From Legionella gratiana (GTDB lineage Bacteria > Pseudomonadota > Gammaproteobacteria > Legionellales > Legionellaceae), in NCBI RefSeq assembly GCF_001467695.1, contig NZ_LNYE01000029.1, positions 553,759 to 617,758 on the forward strand: DNA of 64,000 nt, given 5' to 3'. Below, in pieces: positions 32,476 to 40,922 of this stretch (positions are counted from its first letter, which is position 1; the number at the start of each line of letters is the position of its first letter). A program made the position numbers and the translations under genes. The notes under the pieces were generated by a model. That model made no database searches and was not told where the DNA came from. It was given only the letters and a program-made list of their open reading frames with translations.

Positions 32476-32685
32476 TTATTTAATCACTTCTACTTCTTCA
32501 GCCTGAGGTCCTTTCTGTCCTTTTCCCATTTTAAAAAGAACGGTTGCCCCATCGGGAAGTGTTTTAAAGCCGTCACTTTGAATCGAACTAAAGTGGACAA
32601 AGTAGTCTTTGCCACTGCTTTCAATAAAACCAAAACCCTTGTCTTTATTAAACCATTTGACTTTACCACGAATTTTGTTAGTCAT
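32476..32685 (-). CDS. CspA-family cold-shock protein
   Basis: 69 aa, complete. Both RNA-binding motifs are present: KGFGFIE (RNP1) and YFVHFSS (RNP2), after the typical start [11 protein letters not shown]. It binds single-stranded RNA/DNA and melts structures. A ribosome site AAGGAA precedes the start. Single gene between phaB and a small secreted protein. Confidence 0.95.
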   Translation of the reverse strand: MTNKIRGKVKWFNKDKGFGFIESSGKDYFVHFSSIQSDGFKTLPDGATVLFKMGKGQKGPQAEEVEVIK

Positions 32686-32780
32686 TTTTTGTTTATTTCC
32701 TTATAATCAAGTGGGTTATATAGTGTCATGCGACGCTGTTCTTTTTGTCAATACTTGCTAACCAGAAAGCTTTTAGTGGT

Positions 32781-33212
32781 TTAATGAGTGGAATCAGTGG
32801 CTTTTTCAGTGTTCCCCTCTACTTTTTTCAACGAAACCACTTTATCACATTGAATCTCAATGGTATTTGTTTTAGTAGCAGATACTCCCCAACATCGTAT
32901 TCTTTTTCCCTCTTTCTCGATGAATAGCACGTGAATAACCAAATTTTTCCCATAAGTGTTGTCGATGGTGATGTCTTGAGTCTCATTCGTCTTTGTCAGG
33001 AGTCTTCCCAGTGAATTGCCATTCCGGTGGAACTCTATTAATACTTCAGTATTGGATAAGGATATATTATTTATTTTGGAGTTCTTGTGGTATTTGATGT
33101 GATAGGATTGCGTGCCGGCGCAGGCATTAAGTGTCGTGCACGAAAAAATTACCGCAAAAATAATTTTAAGAAGGACTATTTTTTTTATTTTAAATGACGT
33201 GATATCGTTCAT
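32781..33212 (-). CDS. Small secreted protein, paralogue of the gene at 18412-18786
   Basis: 143 aa from the ATG at 33212, which has AGGA upstream; a 9-residue longer start lacks a site. N-terminal basic-hydrophobic signal ending near LNACAG, possibly a lipobox (LNAC). The mature part YHKNSKINNISLSNTEVLIE and the two Cys regions (RCWG, IQCD) line up with the protein at 18412. Both are probably periplasmic. Unknown function. Confidence 0.68.
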   Translation of the reverse strand: MNDITSFKIKKIVLLKIIFAVIFSCTTLNACAGTQSYHIKYHKNSKINNISLSNTEVLIEFHRNGNSLGRLLTKTNETQDITIDNTYGKNLVIHVLFIEKEGKRIRCWGVSATKTNTIEIQCDKVVSLKKVEGNTEKATDSTH

Positions 33213-33396
33213 GGGATTCCTATTCTTATTCTTGCTCATCTATTTTTACTATTTTGTCATAAAATTTTTACATGCCCAATCTTTAATAGCATAATTCCTT
33301 TTTGTCATAATAGAGCTCAGTCAACAGAATAACTTATTATGAGGTTGGAGACTCATTTTAGTTTTTATTAACGACTCTAACAAGGATTAGTTTAGT

Positions 33397-34425
33397 ATGC
33401 GTTTACGTCTTGTCATCTTAGTTTTAGCCGCAATTATTATTGGTGTGGGAAGTTATTCTGGGATAGTGAATGTCATTAAAGAGCCCATAGAAAATGTGAT
33501 AATAGGGTATAAAAGCCCATCAGCCTGGAATAATCGTGGTGTAGATTATGTGATTGGCAAAAGAGTAGCACAAAATGACTCTGAAGCTGTAAAATGGTTT
33601 TGCAAGGCAGCGAAACAAGGCGAAGTCATGGCCCAGCGCAACCTTGGCTTGATGTATGCTGCAGGCAAAGGGGTCCCTCAGGATAATGGCAAGGCTATGC
33701 AATGGTTTCGTAAAGCCGCTCTTCAAAATGATGCCGTGTCACAATTAAATCTTGGTGTCATGTATCAAAAAGGTATGGGTACTCAGCAAAACGATAGGGA
33801 AGCAATCAAGTGGATTCATAAAGCAGCCGCACAAGGATTTCCAGAGGCTGAACGTAGTCTTGGCATCCTATATTCCATTGCTGAAAATGGGCAACAAAAT
33901 TATGTCGAAGCTTTTAAATGGCTTCACAAGGCAGCTGAGAAAGAAGATGCCATAGCCCAATATAATCTTGCAGTTATGTATGTCACAGGCAAGGGGGTTC
34001 GGCAAAATGATACGGAAGCAGTTAAGTGGTTTCGTAAAGCAGGCAAACATGGCGATCTCATGGCTCAACGAACACTTGGATTAATGTACGCAACGGGGAG
34101 CAATGTTCAACAGGATGATTTTCAAGCGATGAAATGGTTTCGTCTGGCCGCGAAACAAGGAGATGCTGTGGCTCAATATAATATAGGTATGGGCTTTCTT
34201 AACGGCAAAGGGGTGATTCGAAATCACACAAAAGCTCTGAAATGGTTTCATTTAGCTGCTAGTCAAGGATTGCCCCAAGCTCAATATGTGCTTGCTGCAC
34301 TTTATCATGATGGAGTGAGTCTTCCTCAAAATAGCATGGAAGCAATAAAGTGGCTCCGAAAGGCTGCTGCGCAAGGTCACTTGCAAGCTCAAGAGCGCCT
34401 GCAGGCTCTGGTTAGACAGGATTAG
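33397..34425 (+). CDS. Sel1-repeat protein with N-terminal membrane anchor
   Basis: 342 aa. A hydrophobic N-terminus (about 3-22) is followed by eight Sel1-like repeats of about 36 residues with the pattern EAVKWFRKAA.QGD..AQ..LG.MY..GKGV.Q. Such repeats form helical scaffolds for protein contacts. In Legionella, Sel1 proteins such as LpnE, EnhC and LidL take part in host entry and trafficking; whether this one does is inference. One repeat has lost its GKGV element (SIAENGQQ). Stands alone with its own ribosome site (AACAAGGATTAG). Confidence 0.88.
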   Translation: MRLRLVILVLAAIIIGVGSYSGIVNVIKEPIENVIIGYKSPSAWNNRGVDYVIGKRVAQNDSEAVKWFCKAAKQGEVMAQRNLGLMYAAGKGVPQDNGKAMQWFRKAALQNDAVSQLNLGVMYQKGMGTQQNDREAIKWIHKAAAQGFPEAERSLGILYSIAENGQQNYVEAFKWLHKAAEKEDAIAQYNLAVMYVTGKGVRQNDTEAVKWFRKAGKHGDLMAQRTLGLMYATGSNVQQDDFQAMKWFRLAAKQGDAVAQYNIGMGFLNGKGVIRNHTKALKWFHLAASQGLPQAQYVLAALYHDGVSLPQNSMEAIKWLRKAAAQGHLQAQERLQALVRQD

Positions 34426-34806
34426 CTGTGAGGCGGTTCCTCTTTCATTATCATACGAGTTAGTATTTATCCCCCTATGCTGAAAATAACGATTTGATTA
34501 TTTCAATGAGAAATTATTTAAACATAATAATATTTTCGTTCACGATTTTGTAATGCTTATTTAATTGTAATGGGATAAGCACAGCTCGTCATTTCAGAGA
34601 TTAACACCTTTACAGTCTGAGTTGTTATTTTCTATCTAGGTTCTAGATATAAGCCGTTTAAATTTCTGAAAATTCATTTAGGTTAAAATTGATACACCTA
34701 AAAGTTAGAATCTGCCTCATTTATTGGGAATATTTTTGCAACACTATCATTAAGTAATCTGAGCGGTACTTTTATCCGAAGCACATTGCCATGCGATGTT
34801 ATTATT
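34426..34806. other. Gene-free interval
   Basis: About 380 bp between the Sel1 gene and the end of the MFS gene. AT-rich, with no open frame, strong hairpin or repeat that I can see. It may hold the left border of the first integrated element, but I find no att-like sequence. Confidence 0.35.
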
Positions 34807-36099
34807 TTAGCCTTTAAGTGTCGTTAAAGAGCATCTCTTTTCAGGTTTTATGGTTCTGTAAATTATTATTATAAACATTGTTGCTATTAGCGTAAAAACT
34901 AAAATTGATGGTGACGATGCAACGCCGGTTTTTTTTACAAGTATCATAGAAAGTAATGGAGCGAGGCCAGCGGATAAACTTGCTGCAATGGAATATAGTA
35001 TTGATAAAACACTACAACGTAATTTAATCGGGAACATTTCAGCTAACATTACTGGTACTGTTGCATAATATGCTCCTGCTGGAATAGCAATTAAAGCTTG
35101 ACTCAAAATTAACTGATAAAATATTTTGTGCGATAAGAAGTTGAAAAAAGGTTGAGATAGAACTAGAAATCCTATACTTGCTGCAACTACGATTTTTTCT
35201 CTACTAATTTTATCAGATAGATTCCCAATCAGAGGAAATACTCCTAGAAGTACCATTAAAGAAATGATGTTGGAAATGATAATTTCATGGTTTTGAAAAT
35301 TACCATATAAACGAGCTTGCATAGGACCATAAATGTAAATTTGAAATGTAGTTGTTACACCCAAACAACTTAAAATAAACACATAAAGAGATTGTATTTT
35401 ATTGTTTTTGATATAGGTTACCGATTCAGAAAGTAAACTCTTAAATTTAGGCTTTGGTCTGTCTGCATAGTATACGATGTATTCCATACTCTCGGGGATA
35501 CATAAACGGATGTATAAACCAATCGAAGATCCTAAAAGCGCAAGCACAAAAGGAACACGCCAGATCATCCAGTCCTGTTCAGGATAGTGACTGGTAAAAT
35601 AAGTAACAATCAATACAACTAAAGACGCTATCAGCATCCCTGACATAGCGCCAAAGGATGCCCAGCTTCCTGAGTAGCCCTTTTTTGAGGCTTCGGCATT
35701 CTCAACTAGGTAAGCAGAGGAGTTTAAATATTCTGCACCACAGGAGAAGCTCTGAATAATTCTTAACACTAATAAGGTAATAGCAGAAAATGTACCTATA
35801 GTACTGTGAGGGGGGATAAACCCGATAAGGGTTGTTGATATGCCCATTGTTAGGATAGAACCTGCAAGGATAATTTTTCTGCCATAGATATCGGATAGTA
35901 AGCCCATTATCATAGCCCCAATAGGTCTGGCTAGGTATCCAGCAAAGAAAGTAAGAAAGACGAGAAACAAACCCTTGGAGACATCACCAATCAGGTATTT
36001 GGCAATGTAAACTGAGAGTAGGCCACAAATAGCCATGTCAAAGGATTCAATTAAATTACCCAGTGTACCTGCCAGAATGATTCGGGTTTGGTGCTTCAT
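34807..36099 (-). CDS. MFS transporter of the metabolite:H+ symporter (ProP-like) group
   Basis: 430 aa, about 12 helices. The start TLGNLIESFDMAICG and the loop motif SDIYGRKIILAGS follow the MHS pattern (usually G..EWFDF.LYG and GDRFGRR). Relatives carry compatible solutes, dicarboxylates or shikimate; here it could also export something. It begins 4 bp after the peptide deformylase gene, in a four-gene operon led by a repressor. That pairing, not sequence, suggests linked function. Confidence 0.85.
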   Translation of the reverse strand: MKHQTRIILAGTLGNLIESFDMAICGLLSVYIAKYLIGDVSKGLFLVFLTFFAGYLARPIGAMIMGLLSDIYGRKIILAGSILTMGISTTLIGFIPPHSTIGTFSAITLLVLRIIQSFSCGAEYLNSSAYLVENAEASKKGYSGSWASFGAMSGMLIASLVVLIVTYFTSHYPEQDWMIWRVPFVLALLGSSIGLYIRLCIPESMEYIVYYADRPKPKFKSLLSESVTYIKNNKIQSLYVFILSCLGVTTTFQIYIYGPMQARLYGNFQNHEIIISNIISLMVLLGVFPLIGNLSDKISREKIVVAASIGFLVLSQPFFNFLSHKIFYQLILSQALIAIPAGAYYATVPVMLAEMFPIKLRCSVLSILYSIAASLSAGLAPLLSMILVKKTGVASSPSILVFTLIATMFIIIIYRTIKPEKRCSLTTLKG

Positions 36100-36103
36100 G
36101 CGA

Positions 36104-36622
36104 TTATCCTTTACTTTGCATTGCCGATAGAGTGGTTAGTGAATCTTGATCTTCCACTCGGTCTAAAAATAAAAATCCATCCAGGTGATCAATTTCATGT
36201 TGAAGAATGCGGGCTTCTAAACCGGAAGCTTTTTTGGTAATTCTATTTCCATCTATGTCAAACCCTGAATATTCAATTTCCATGGCTCTTGGAACTTCAC
36301 CCATTAATTCACCACAATTAAGGCAACCCTCGTAGCCAGTTTGAATTTCTTGAGATAGGATTTTTAATGAAGGATTAATTAAGGCTGTATCAGGAATTGG
36401 GTATTCTGGTTTTCTCCTTTTGGTGTAATCAGTACCAAATACAATAACTCGTTTGCTGATGCCAATTTGGGGGGCAGCTACGCCTACAGCCCCCTTGTCA
36501 GCCATTATGCCAAACATAGTCTTAATAAGCTCTTTTAACCAACTGCTACCAAATTCTGATTCAGAAATTGGATCAGCGGTTTGTCTTAAAATAGGGTTGT
36601 TTTTATCAAGGAGTGTGTTCAT
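36104..36622 (-). CDS. def: Peptide deformylase, accessory copy
   Basis: 172 aa with all three metal-site motifs: G-V-A-A-P-Q in VGVAAPQIG, E-G-C-L in GYEGCLNCGEL, and H-E-x-x-H in LQHEIDHLDG. It removes the formyl group from new proteins. Housekeeping def normally sits with fmt; this copy is in an integrated element between an unknown gene (17-bp overlap) and an MFS gene, so it is an extra enzyme. EGCLN in place of EGCLS is a mild deviation. A second deformylase can confer resistance to inhibitors of the first (inference). Confidence 0.9.
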   Translation of the reverse strand: MNTLLDKNNPILRQTADPISESEFGSSWLKELIKTMFGIMADKGAVGVAAPQIGISKRVIVFGTDYTKRRKPEYPIPDTALINPSLKILSQEIQTGYEGCLNCGELMGEVPRAMEIEYSGFDIDGNRITKKASGLEARILQHEIDHLDGFLFLDRVEDQDSLTTLSAMQSKG

Positions 36623-37217
36623 GGGGCACCTGATTGTTGATGATTAATGTCAGTTTGGGTTTTGTCGTCATGCAGGGCTGTTTGTCAGGGAAAATTAAAT
36701 ACTCTTGAATTCGCCTTAACGCAAATTTGCCCATGGCTAACAGTTTTTCGCAATGAATCGAGCTTTTGTTCTGGATATATGGATTTATCCGTTTTAATCC
36801 AAATGAAAAGATAGCTTTATAAGAATCATATTCAGTGGGGATGGAGATACCTGTTATAAGTCTAGGTTTTATTTGTTTGTATTTTACAATTGATTCTGTG
36901 CAGCCTATATGTGGTAGTTCGCTCCATAATTTCGGTTGATCCTGGCTGAGGAATTCTGGTTGATAGCAACCGTCAAATAGCCAGAGACTTTGCTCAATTA
37001 AATTTTGCTCTATGGCTGGGTTCGAGGATATGAAAAAGATCTGTCCTGCCTGGTTAATAAGGGCAATAGAAGCATAGTCAGTTTCTACTTGCCCTAGTAC
37101 ATCTGAAAACACCCTGCGTATTGTGACAAAGTGTTCAAACAGAAATTCCTTGGCTTTGGGGTGAAGCTTTACTTCCACAGCTGTTACATCCATATCTACA
37201 AGTTTTTTAAACTGCAT
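36606..37217 (-). CDS. Unknown protein in the repressor-def-MFS operon
   Basis: 203 aa from the ATG at 37217 (MQFKKLVDMDV); the longer frame to 37274 runs through the repressor. Alternating strands and helices around FFISSNPAIEQNLIEQSLWL and LITGISIPTEYDSYKAIFSF suggest a PAS-, GAF- or autoinducer-binding-like sensor fold, but no family is certain. It overlaps the repressor by 11 bp and def by 17 bp, so the three are translated together. Possibly a ligand sensor for the unit. Confidence 0.7.
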   Translation of the reverse strand: MQFKKLVDMDVTAVEVKLHPKAKEFLFEHFVTIRRVFSDVLGQVETDYASIALINQAGQIFFISSNPAIEQNLIEQSLWLFDGCYQPEFLSQDQPKLWSELPHIGCTESIVKYKQIKPRLITGISIPTEYDSYKAIFSFGLKRINPYIQNKSSIHCEKLLAMGKFALRRIQEYLIFPDKQPCMTTKPKLTLIINNQVPHEHTP

Positions 37218-37698
37218 GACTGTGCTTTTTTCTCTTTTCTTCATAAGAAGAAATTGAACCAATGGCCAAGTCAATGATTTTTAGTAAATTATTTTCCGAA
37301 GTGTCAATTGCTTTGACTTCTTTGATCAATCCTAACACAAAATCGGCGTAATCGTCATTACTTCCCTGAGAGATAGGGTATAAATGATGGCTTTGTTTCA
37401 AGATGTAATGAAGCAATTTTTCATCGACTTCATTCTTCTTCGTTGTTGCATTTTCGTCTTCCCCAAATAGTAACCAGCCTGGGTTTACTTGAAGATGGAA
37501 AGCCAGTTGTTTGACTTTTTCATAGTCTGGTAAAGCATCTCCTCGTATATAACGGCGGCAGATTTGTTCAGAGGCACCAGTAAACTCAGCCAGGGTTTTA
37601 ATACAGATCCCATTTGGCGAGCGAGAGGCCGTATATCCTCTATCTTTGAGGGCGCTAATCAAGCGGTTAGCAAACGATTGATAGGGTCCCTTACTCAT
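37207..37698 (-). CDS. Cro/CI-like repressor of the integrated element
   Basis: 163 aa from the ATG at 37698 (AAGGAT 7 bases upstream); a 9-residue longer form lacks a site. The helix-turn-helix is IKTLAEFTGASEQICRRYIR followed by LQVNPGWLLFGED, which is typical of phage-type repressors. There is no LexA-like peptidase part. It heads the minus-strand operon and faces a divergent plus-strand gene across an AT-rich gap with an inverted repeat (37744-37768), its likely operator. Confidence 0.82.
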   Translation of the reverse strand: MSKGPYQSFANRLISALKDRGYTASRSPNGICIKTLAEFTGASEQICRRYIRGDALPDYEKVKQLAFHLQVNPGWLLFGEDENATTKKNEVDEKLLHYILKQSHHLYPISQGSNDDYADFVLGLIKEVKAIDTSENNLLKIIDLAIGSISSYEEKRKKHSHAV

Positions 37699-37743
37699 AA
37701 AATTATCCTTGTAATCGAACGTCATAAAAAATTATCATATAAA

Positions 37744-37768
37744 ACGATATCATTCAATATCATATCGT
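37744..37768. promoter_or_regulatory. Operator-like inverted repeat in the divergent promoter region
   Basis: ACGATAT (37744-37750) and ATATCGT (37762-37768) form a 7-bp inverted repeat with an 11-bp centre, 46 bp upstream of the repressor start. Further ATATC-type half-sites lie close by. Confidence 0.5.
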
Positions 37769-37906
37769 ATCTTAATATAAATTTCTTTAAAACACATATT
37801 GATAATAAAATTAATATTGTTTTAATATAAGTTTCGTCAAATGATTCTAAATGTTAATTTGACGTGAATTGGACTTTAGTACACATGATTTACAGGAGTA
37901 TTTTTC

Positions 37907-38164
37907 ATGTCCCATAATAATAAAATAGGTATTTACAAGGGGATTATCCAGTATTTGCTAGATGCAACTAACTATCCGTTGCAGCGAATTGCTAACTTAT
38001 CTAACTCACCAATTGCATATTTGCAATTGATTTATCACCATAACCGATTGCTTCAAAATAGAAGTGTAGAGCTAAATTTGCTGAAATTATTCATTGTGTT
38101 TATCGATATGGAAATTAAACGAGAGCAGAAAGCTGAGAAGCTTTTTCCAGCTGACATGCATTAG
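37907..38164 (+). CDS. Small helical protein of the integrated element
   Basis: 85 aa, good ribosome site (CAGGAG, 8 bases before). Mainly helical: ATNYPLQRIANLSNSPIAYL resembles a degenerate helix-turn-helix. Divergent from the repressor and 11 bp before the AlpA-like gene, the position of cro- or excision-type regulators. No family assigned. Confidence 0.55.
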   Translation: MSHNNKIGIYKGIIQYLLDATNYPLQRIANLSNSPIAYLQLIYHHNRLLQNRSVELNLLKLFIVFIDMEIKREQKAEKLFPADMH

Positions 38165-38175
38165 GAGGCTTTAAG

Positions 38176-38379
38176 ATGCAGTTTTCTGATAATAAAATGC
38201 CAAAACAGATTTTGTTTATTACTGATTTAGAGGAGCTTCTTGGTCGTAACCGTTTGACATTAAGGCGTTGGTGGACTAGCGGAAAATTTCCACAACCAGT
38301 TAAACTAAATGGCACAACACTGGCATGGCACTCTGAGACAGTTAATCATTGGATTCAACAAAACATGCGATTATCTTAG
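38176..38379 (+). CDS. AlpA-like excisionase/regulator
   Basis: 67 aa, MerR-like winged helix-turn-helix of the AlpA/Xis type: TLRRWWTSGKFPQPVKLNGT followed by LAWHSETVNHWIQQ. In P4-like elements AlpA activates the integrase or directs excision. GGAGG lies 8 bases upstream. It is close to an integrase gene (39434-40615), with the AbiF gene between them on the other strand. Confidence 0.85.
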   Translation: MQFSDNKMPKQILFITDLEELLGRNRLTLRRWWTSGKFPQPVKLNGTTLAWHSETVNHWIQQNMRLS

Positions 38380-38402
38380 CATAATAGCCCATATTATGTG
38401 GG

Positions 38403-39344
38403 CTATTGAACTTCTTTCCACAATGGATGATCTAACCAGCTCCTTGGAATTCCCATGCTTTCATGCGCCCAATCATATTTTTCAATAATAGGCTGAATAA
38501 GTTTCTCGGATGATATTGCCCAATCTTTGCCATTACCCGCAGTGGTTAGTAATTTTCTGATGATCAACAAGATAATATATGAGCGATCATTTCTTGGTGT
38601 AATAGGAGGTAGCCAAAGTTCATTAATCGCATCAATTTTGGGTTTAATGGCTAAATCTTTATTCCAAAGGCGGCTATGATGAGCACATATATTTCTTACA
38701 TAAGTTAGAAAGTATAGCCAATTGGCTAAAGTTTTTGGATGTAACTTATAACCCTCAGCAATTATCCTTTTGTCTTCATTTTTAAGCCCTTTAAATAAGA
38801 CCGACAATGCACCAAAGGATAAAACCTCTATTGCCATCCATATTGGTAAGTTAGGATAGCCCAGATATTTATTTTTATAATGCTCAATAAAGTACTCTCT
38901 GGAACGCTCTATCTCGTTATTAATTTGTGCTAACCAGGTATTATGTTCAAATTGCTGATGGAAATTTTGAGGATTCGACAAAGCAAATGGTCCATAACTA
39001 TGAGCAAGGTGATAAGCAATACTGGTTCTTACTGAAATTTCAATTCGCTCTAATCCATCCATTACTAACAATCTTAGTTTACGATCAAACTCATAGAGAT
39101 CTATGACATTTTCAAATGTAACATTATCTTGAAATTGTTCGGTGATATTTCCTGTTGTATCTGAACGTTTAAAGGGTAAACAGTAGGCACTAAGCCGATA
39201 ATAGTTGGTATTAGAAAGGCTTTGCAGGGCTGAAGGCCAATTATTTATAATAAGCCCTTTTGCTTGAAGTTTTTCCAGTTGATCTTGGAAACTCAGGGCT
39301 GGCTTTAGATATTTAATGAGAGGATTATTCATAGCAATACGCAT
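38403..39344 (-). CDS. AbiF/AbiD-type abortive-infection protein (Abi_2, HEPN)
   Basis: 313 aa from the ATG at 39344. A TTG 24 bases earlier would put the start inside the leader RNA stem. The N-terminal part fits Abi_2 (LSFQDQLEKLQAKGLII, YYRLSAYCLPF) and the HEPN-like R-x4-H motif is RNICAHH at about residues 217-223, followed by SRLWN. Abi_2 proteins act in phage exclusion, and HEPN domains often cut RNA. It has its own promoter and a pseudoknotted leader RNA ending just before the start codon, which suggests a toxin paired with an RNA. Cargo of the first integrated element. Confidence 0.85.
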   Translation of the reverse strand: MRIAMNNPLIKYLKPALSFQDQLEKLQAKGLIINNWPSALQSLSNTNYYRLSAYCLPFKRSDTTGNITEQFQDNVTFENVIDLYEFDRKLRLLVMDGLERIEISVRTSIAYHLAHSYGPFALSNPQNFHQQFEHNTWLAQINNEIERSREYFIEHYKNKYLGYPNLPIWMAIEVLSFGALSVLFKGLKNEDKRIIAEGYKLHPKTLANWLYFLTYVRNICAHHSRLWNKDLAIKPKIDAINELWLPPITPRNDRSYIILLIIRKLLTTAGNGKDWAISSEKLIQPIIEKYDWAHESMGIPRSWLDHPLWKEVQ

Positions 39345-39349
39345 AAAAA

Positions 39350-39400
39350 AACCGCCAAGGTTACGCAAGGACTAACATCCTCTAGGCGTGGCGGTTGTGT
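39350..39400 (-). ncRNA. Pseudoknotted leader RNA of abiF
   Basis: Read on the minus strand. An outer stem AACCGCCA / TGGCGGTT (39389-39396 with 39350-39357) encloses ACGC/GCGT and a small GGA/TCC hairpin whose loop GUUA can pair with UAAC just after GCG. The outer stem is followed by TTTTTTT, a terminator-like ending, and then the abiF start codon. Transcription should begin at about 39400 from the promoter at 39408-39437. This matches the idea of the abiF RNA motif reported upstream of abiF genes; assignment is from structure and position only. Confidence 0.7.
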
Positions 39401-39407
39401 TAAGTTA

Positions 39408-39437
39408 ATTATAGAGCAGTTCATATGATTTTTTCAA
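39408..39437 (-). promoter_or_regulatory. Sigma-70 promoter for the abiF leader RNA
   Basis: Minus strand: TTGAAA (39432-39437), 18-bp spacer, TATAAT (39408-39413, perfect -10). The -35 box overlaps the stop codon of the integrase, so the promoter sits inside the end of that gene. Start site expected near 39400. Confidence 0.75.
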
Positions 39438-40615
39438 TCCTTTGATGAGATTAATCTTGCAATATGGTTTGCCCAGGAATCCAATGCCTCTTTGCGTTGG
39501 GGTAGCATCTCATTTTTATTATAAGTAGCCATAATACGAGGCATTTTGTGGCCAAGACATTTTTCTATCACCACGGGATCAATATTTAGTGACTCACCCA
39601 ATTGTGTCGCAAAGGTTCTTCTTAAGTCATGGGCAGTCCATTCAGGAATTCCCACCCGATTCTGAATTCTTTTAATTGCGCGTGGAAGGGCATCTTTGGA
39701 CATAGGAACATCGATTGTTATGCCTGGAATTACAAAAGGGGAGACAGATTGTTCTTTAAACTGAAGTAGTAATTTTTTTGTAAGTTCACTCAAGTGTATT
39801 TTTACAGTTATTCCTCCTTTTGAATGCTCGGGAGGAATAGTCCATAAAGATTGCTCAAAATCAAATTGATGCCATTGTGCCAGTCGGATTTCACCTGTTC
39901 TAACACCAGTAAGTATAATAACTTTAATTGCTAACCTGGCTGATTCAGACATTTGGCTTTTATCGCTTTCAAGGAATTTCCATATTATTCTTATTTCTTC
40001 GGGCGATAGTACCCGCTCCCTGGGCTTTTCAATACCACCGATATCACGTGATCGTATATTGGTAGCTGGATTATATTGAATATAACCACGACTCACTGCA
40101 TAGTTTAGAACTTGTTTAATAGTGCTGAGAATGCGATTCGCATGAATTGGCGCTCCTCGTTGTACTATTTTGTCAAGGGCGATTGTAATATCTTTGGTTT
40201 GTAACTTATCAAGTACAGTATCGCCTAGTAGAGGAATTATTTCTGAGTCAATCTGATATTTGATAGGGCGTGGTTGCTTTCTATTTTTAACGGCATAATT
40301 TTCGTACCAAGACTGTATTAATTTTGAAAAGGTATTGTCTTCTTTTAATTTTTCTAGCTTGGTATTTTCTATAGGATTTATACCTTGCTCTTTTAAACTT
40401 TGCGCTTTAGCAAGATATTCACGAGCCTGTTTTAGACTAATAGCTGGATATTTTCCTAAGGTCATTTTTTGACGTTTACCATTCATACTAAAACGGTAAA
40501 ACCAAGATTTATTACCACTTGGCATTACTCTAATACCTAATCCAGAAGATTCTATTTTTTCAAACCAGGTGGTCTCTGGCGCGAGATTTTTAATATAGCT
40601 ATCGATAAATTTCAT
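39434..40615 (-). CDS. int: P4-type tyrosine integrase of the first integrated element
   Basis: 393 aa. N-terminal arm-binding DUF4102-like domain (GLGIRVMPSGNKSWFYRF, MTLGKYPAISLKQAR), core-binding part, and catalytic domain with Arg in LTGVRTGEIRL, H-x-x-R in HDLRRTFATQLG, and GHKMPRIMATY with the Tyr nucleophile. Complete and probably active. Its start lies 170 bp from a copy of a tRNA-Thr 3' end (40786-40841), the likely attachment site it recognises. Confidence 0.93.
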   Translation of the reverse strand: MKFIDSYIKNLAPETTWFEKIESSGLGIRVMPSGNKSWFYRFSMNGKRQKMTLGKYPAISLKQAREYLAKAQSLKEQGINPIENTKLEKLKEDNTFSKLIQSWYENYAVKNRKQPRPIKYQIDSEIIPLLGDTVLDKLQTKDITIALDKIVQRGAPIHANRILSTIKQVLNYAVSRGYIQYNPATNIRSRDIGGIEKPRERVLSPEEIRIIWKFLESDKSQMSESARLAIKVIILTGVRTGEIRLAQWHQFDFEQSLWTIPPEHSKGGITVKIHLSELTKKLLLQFKEQSVSPFVIPGITIDVPMSKDALPRAIKRIQNRVGIPEWTAHDLRRTFATQLGESLNIDPVVIEKCLGHKMPRIMATYNKNEMLPQRKEALDSWANHIARLISSKD

Positions 40616-40785
40616 CTACACAGTCCTTTTTATTTTGGTACCATTTTTGGTACCAAAATTTATGTATAGGTATATTATCAAATGATACTAATTGAATTGC
40701 TAAAACTCAATTATTTCTTATAAATAAAGGGTTTTTTGCTATTTTTGAAATTAAATGATATTGTTTGATATCGGTATAATAAAGT

Positions 40786-40841
40786 TTCGTAATCAAGAGG
40801 TCGGAGGTTCGACTCCTCTCAGCGGCATAGTAAAATCAATA
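40786..40841 (+). repeat. att site: 3' half of a tRNA-Thr(CGU) gene, first copy
   Basis: Contains anticodon loop TTCGTAA, a variable region, a complete T arm (GGAGG/CCTCT around TTCGACT) and the acceptor strand ending CAGCGGCA, then 14 further shared bases. The 5' half of the tRNA is absent, so this is an attachment-site scar, not a gene. The same 56-bp block recurs at 56109-56164 with 9 differences. Confidence 0.85.
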
Positions 40842-40922
40842 GGTTACGTTAAGACGGCTGTTGTATTTAATTATTGTGTCGCACATGTGTCGCAGTTTGA
40901 CATAGAAAAAAATGAGAGATAA

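Noticed and set aside
40786..40841. Functional tRNA gene
   Set aside because: Only the anticodon loop to the acceptor 3' strand is present; D arm and 5' acceptor strand are missing. Same for 56109-56164.
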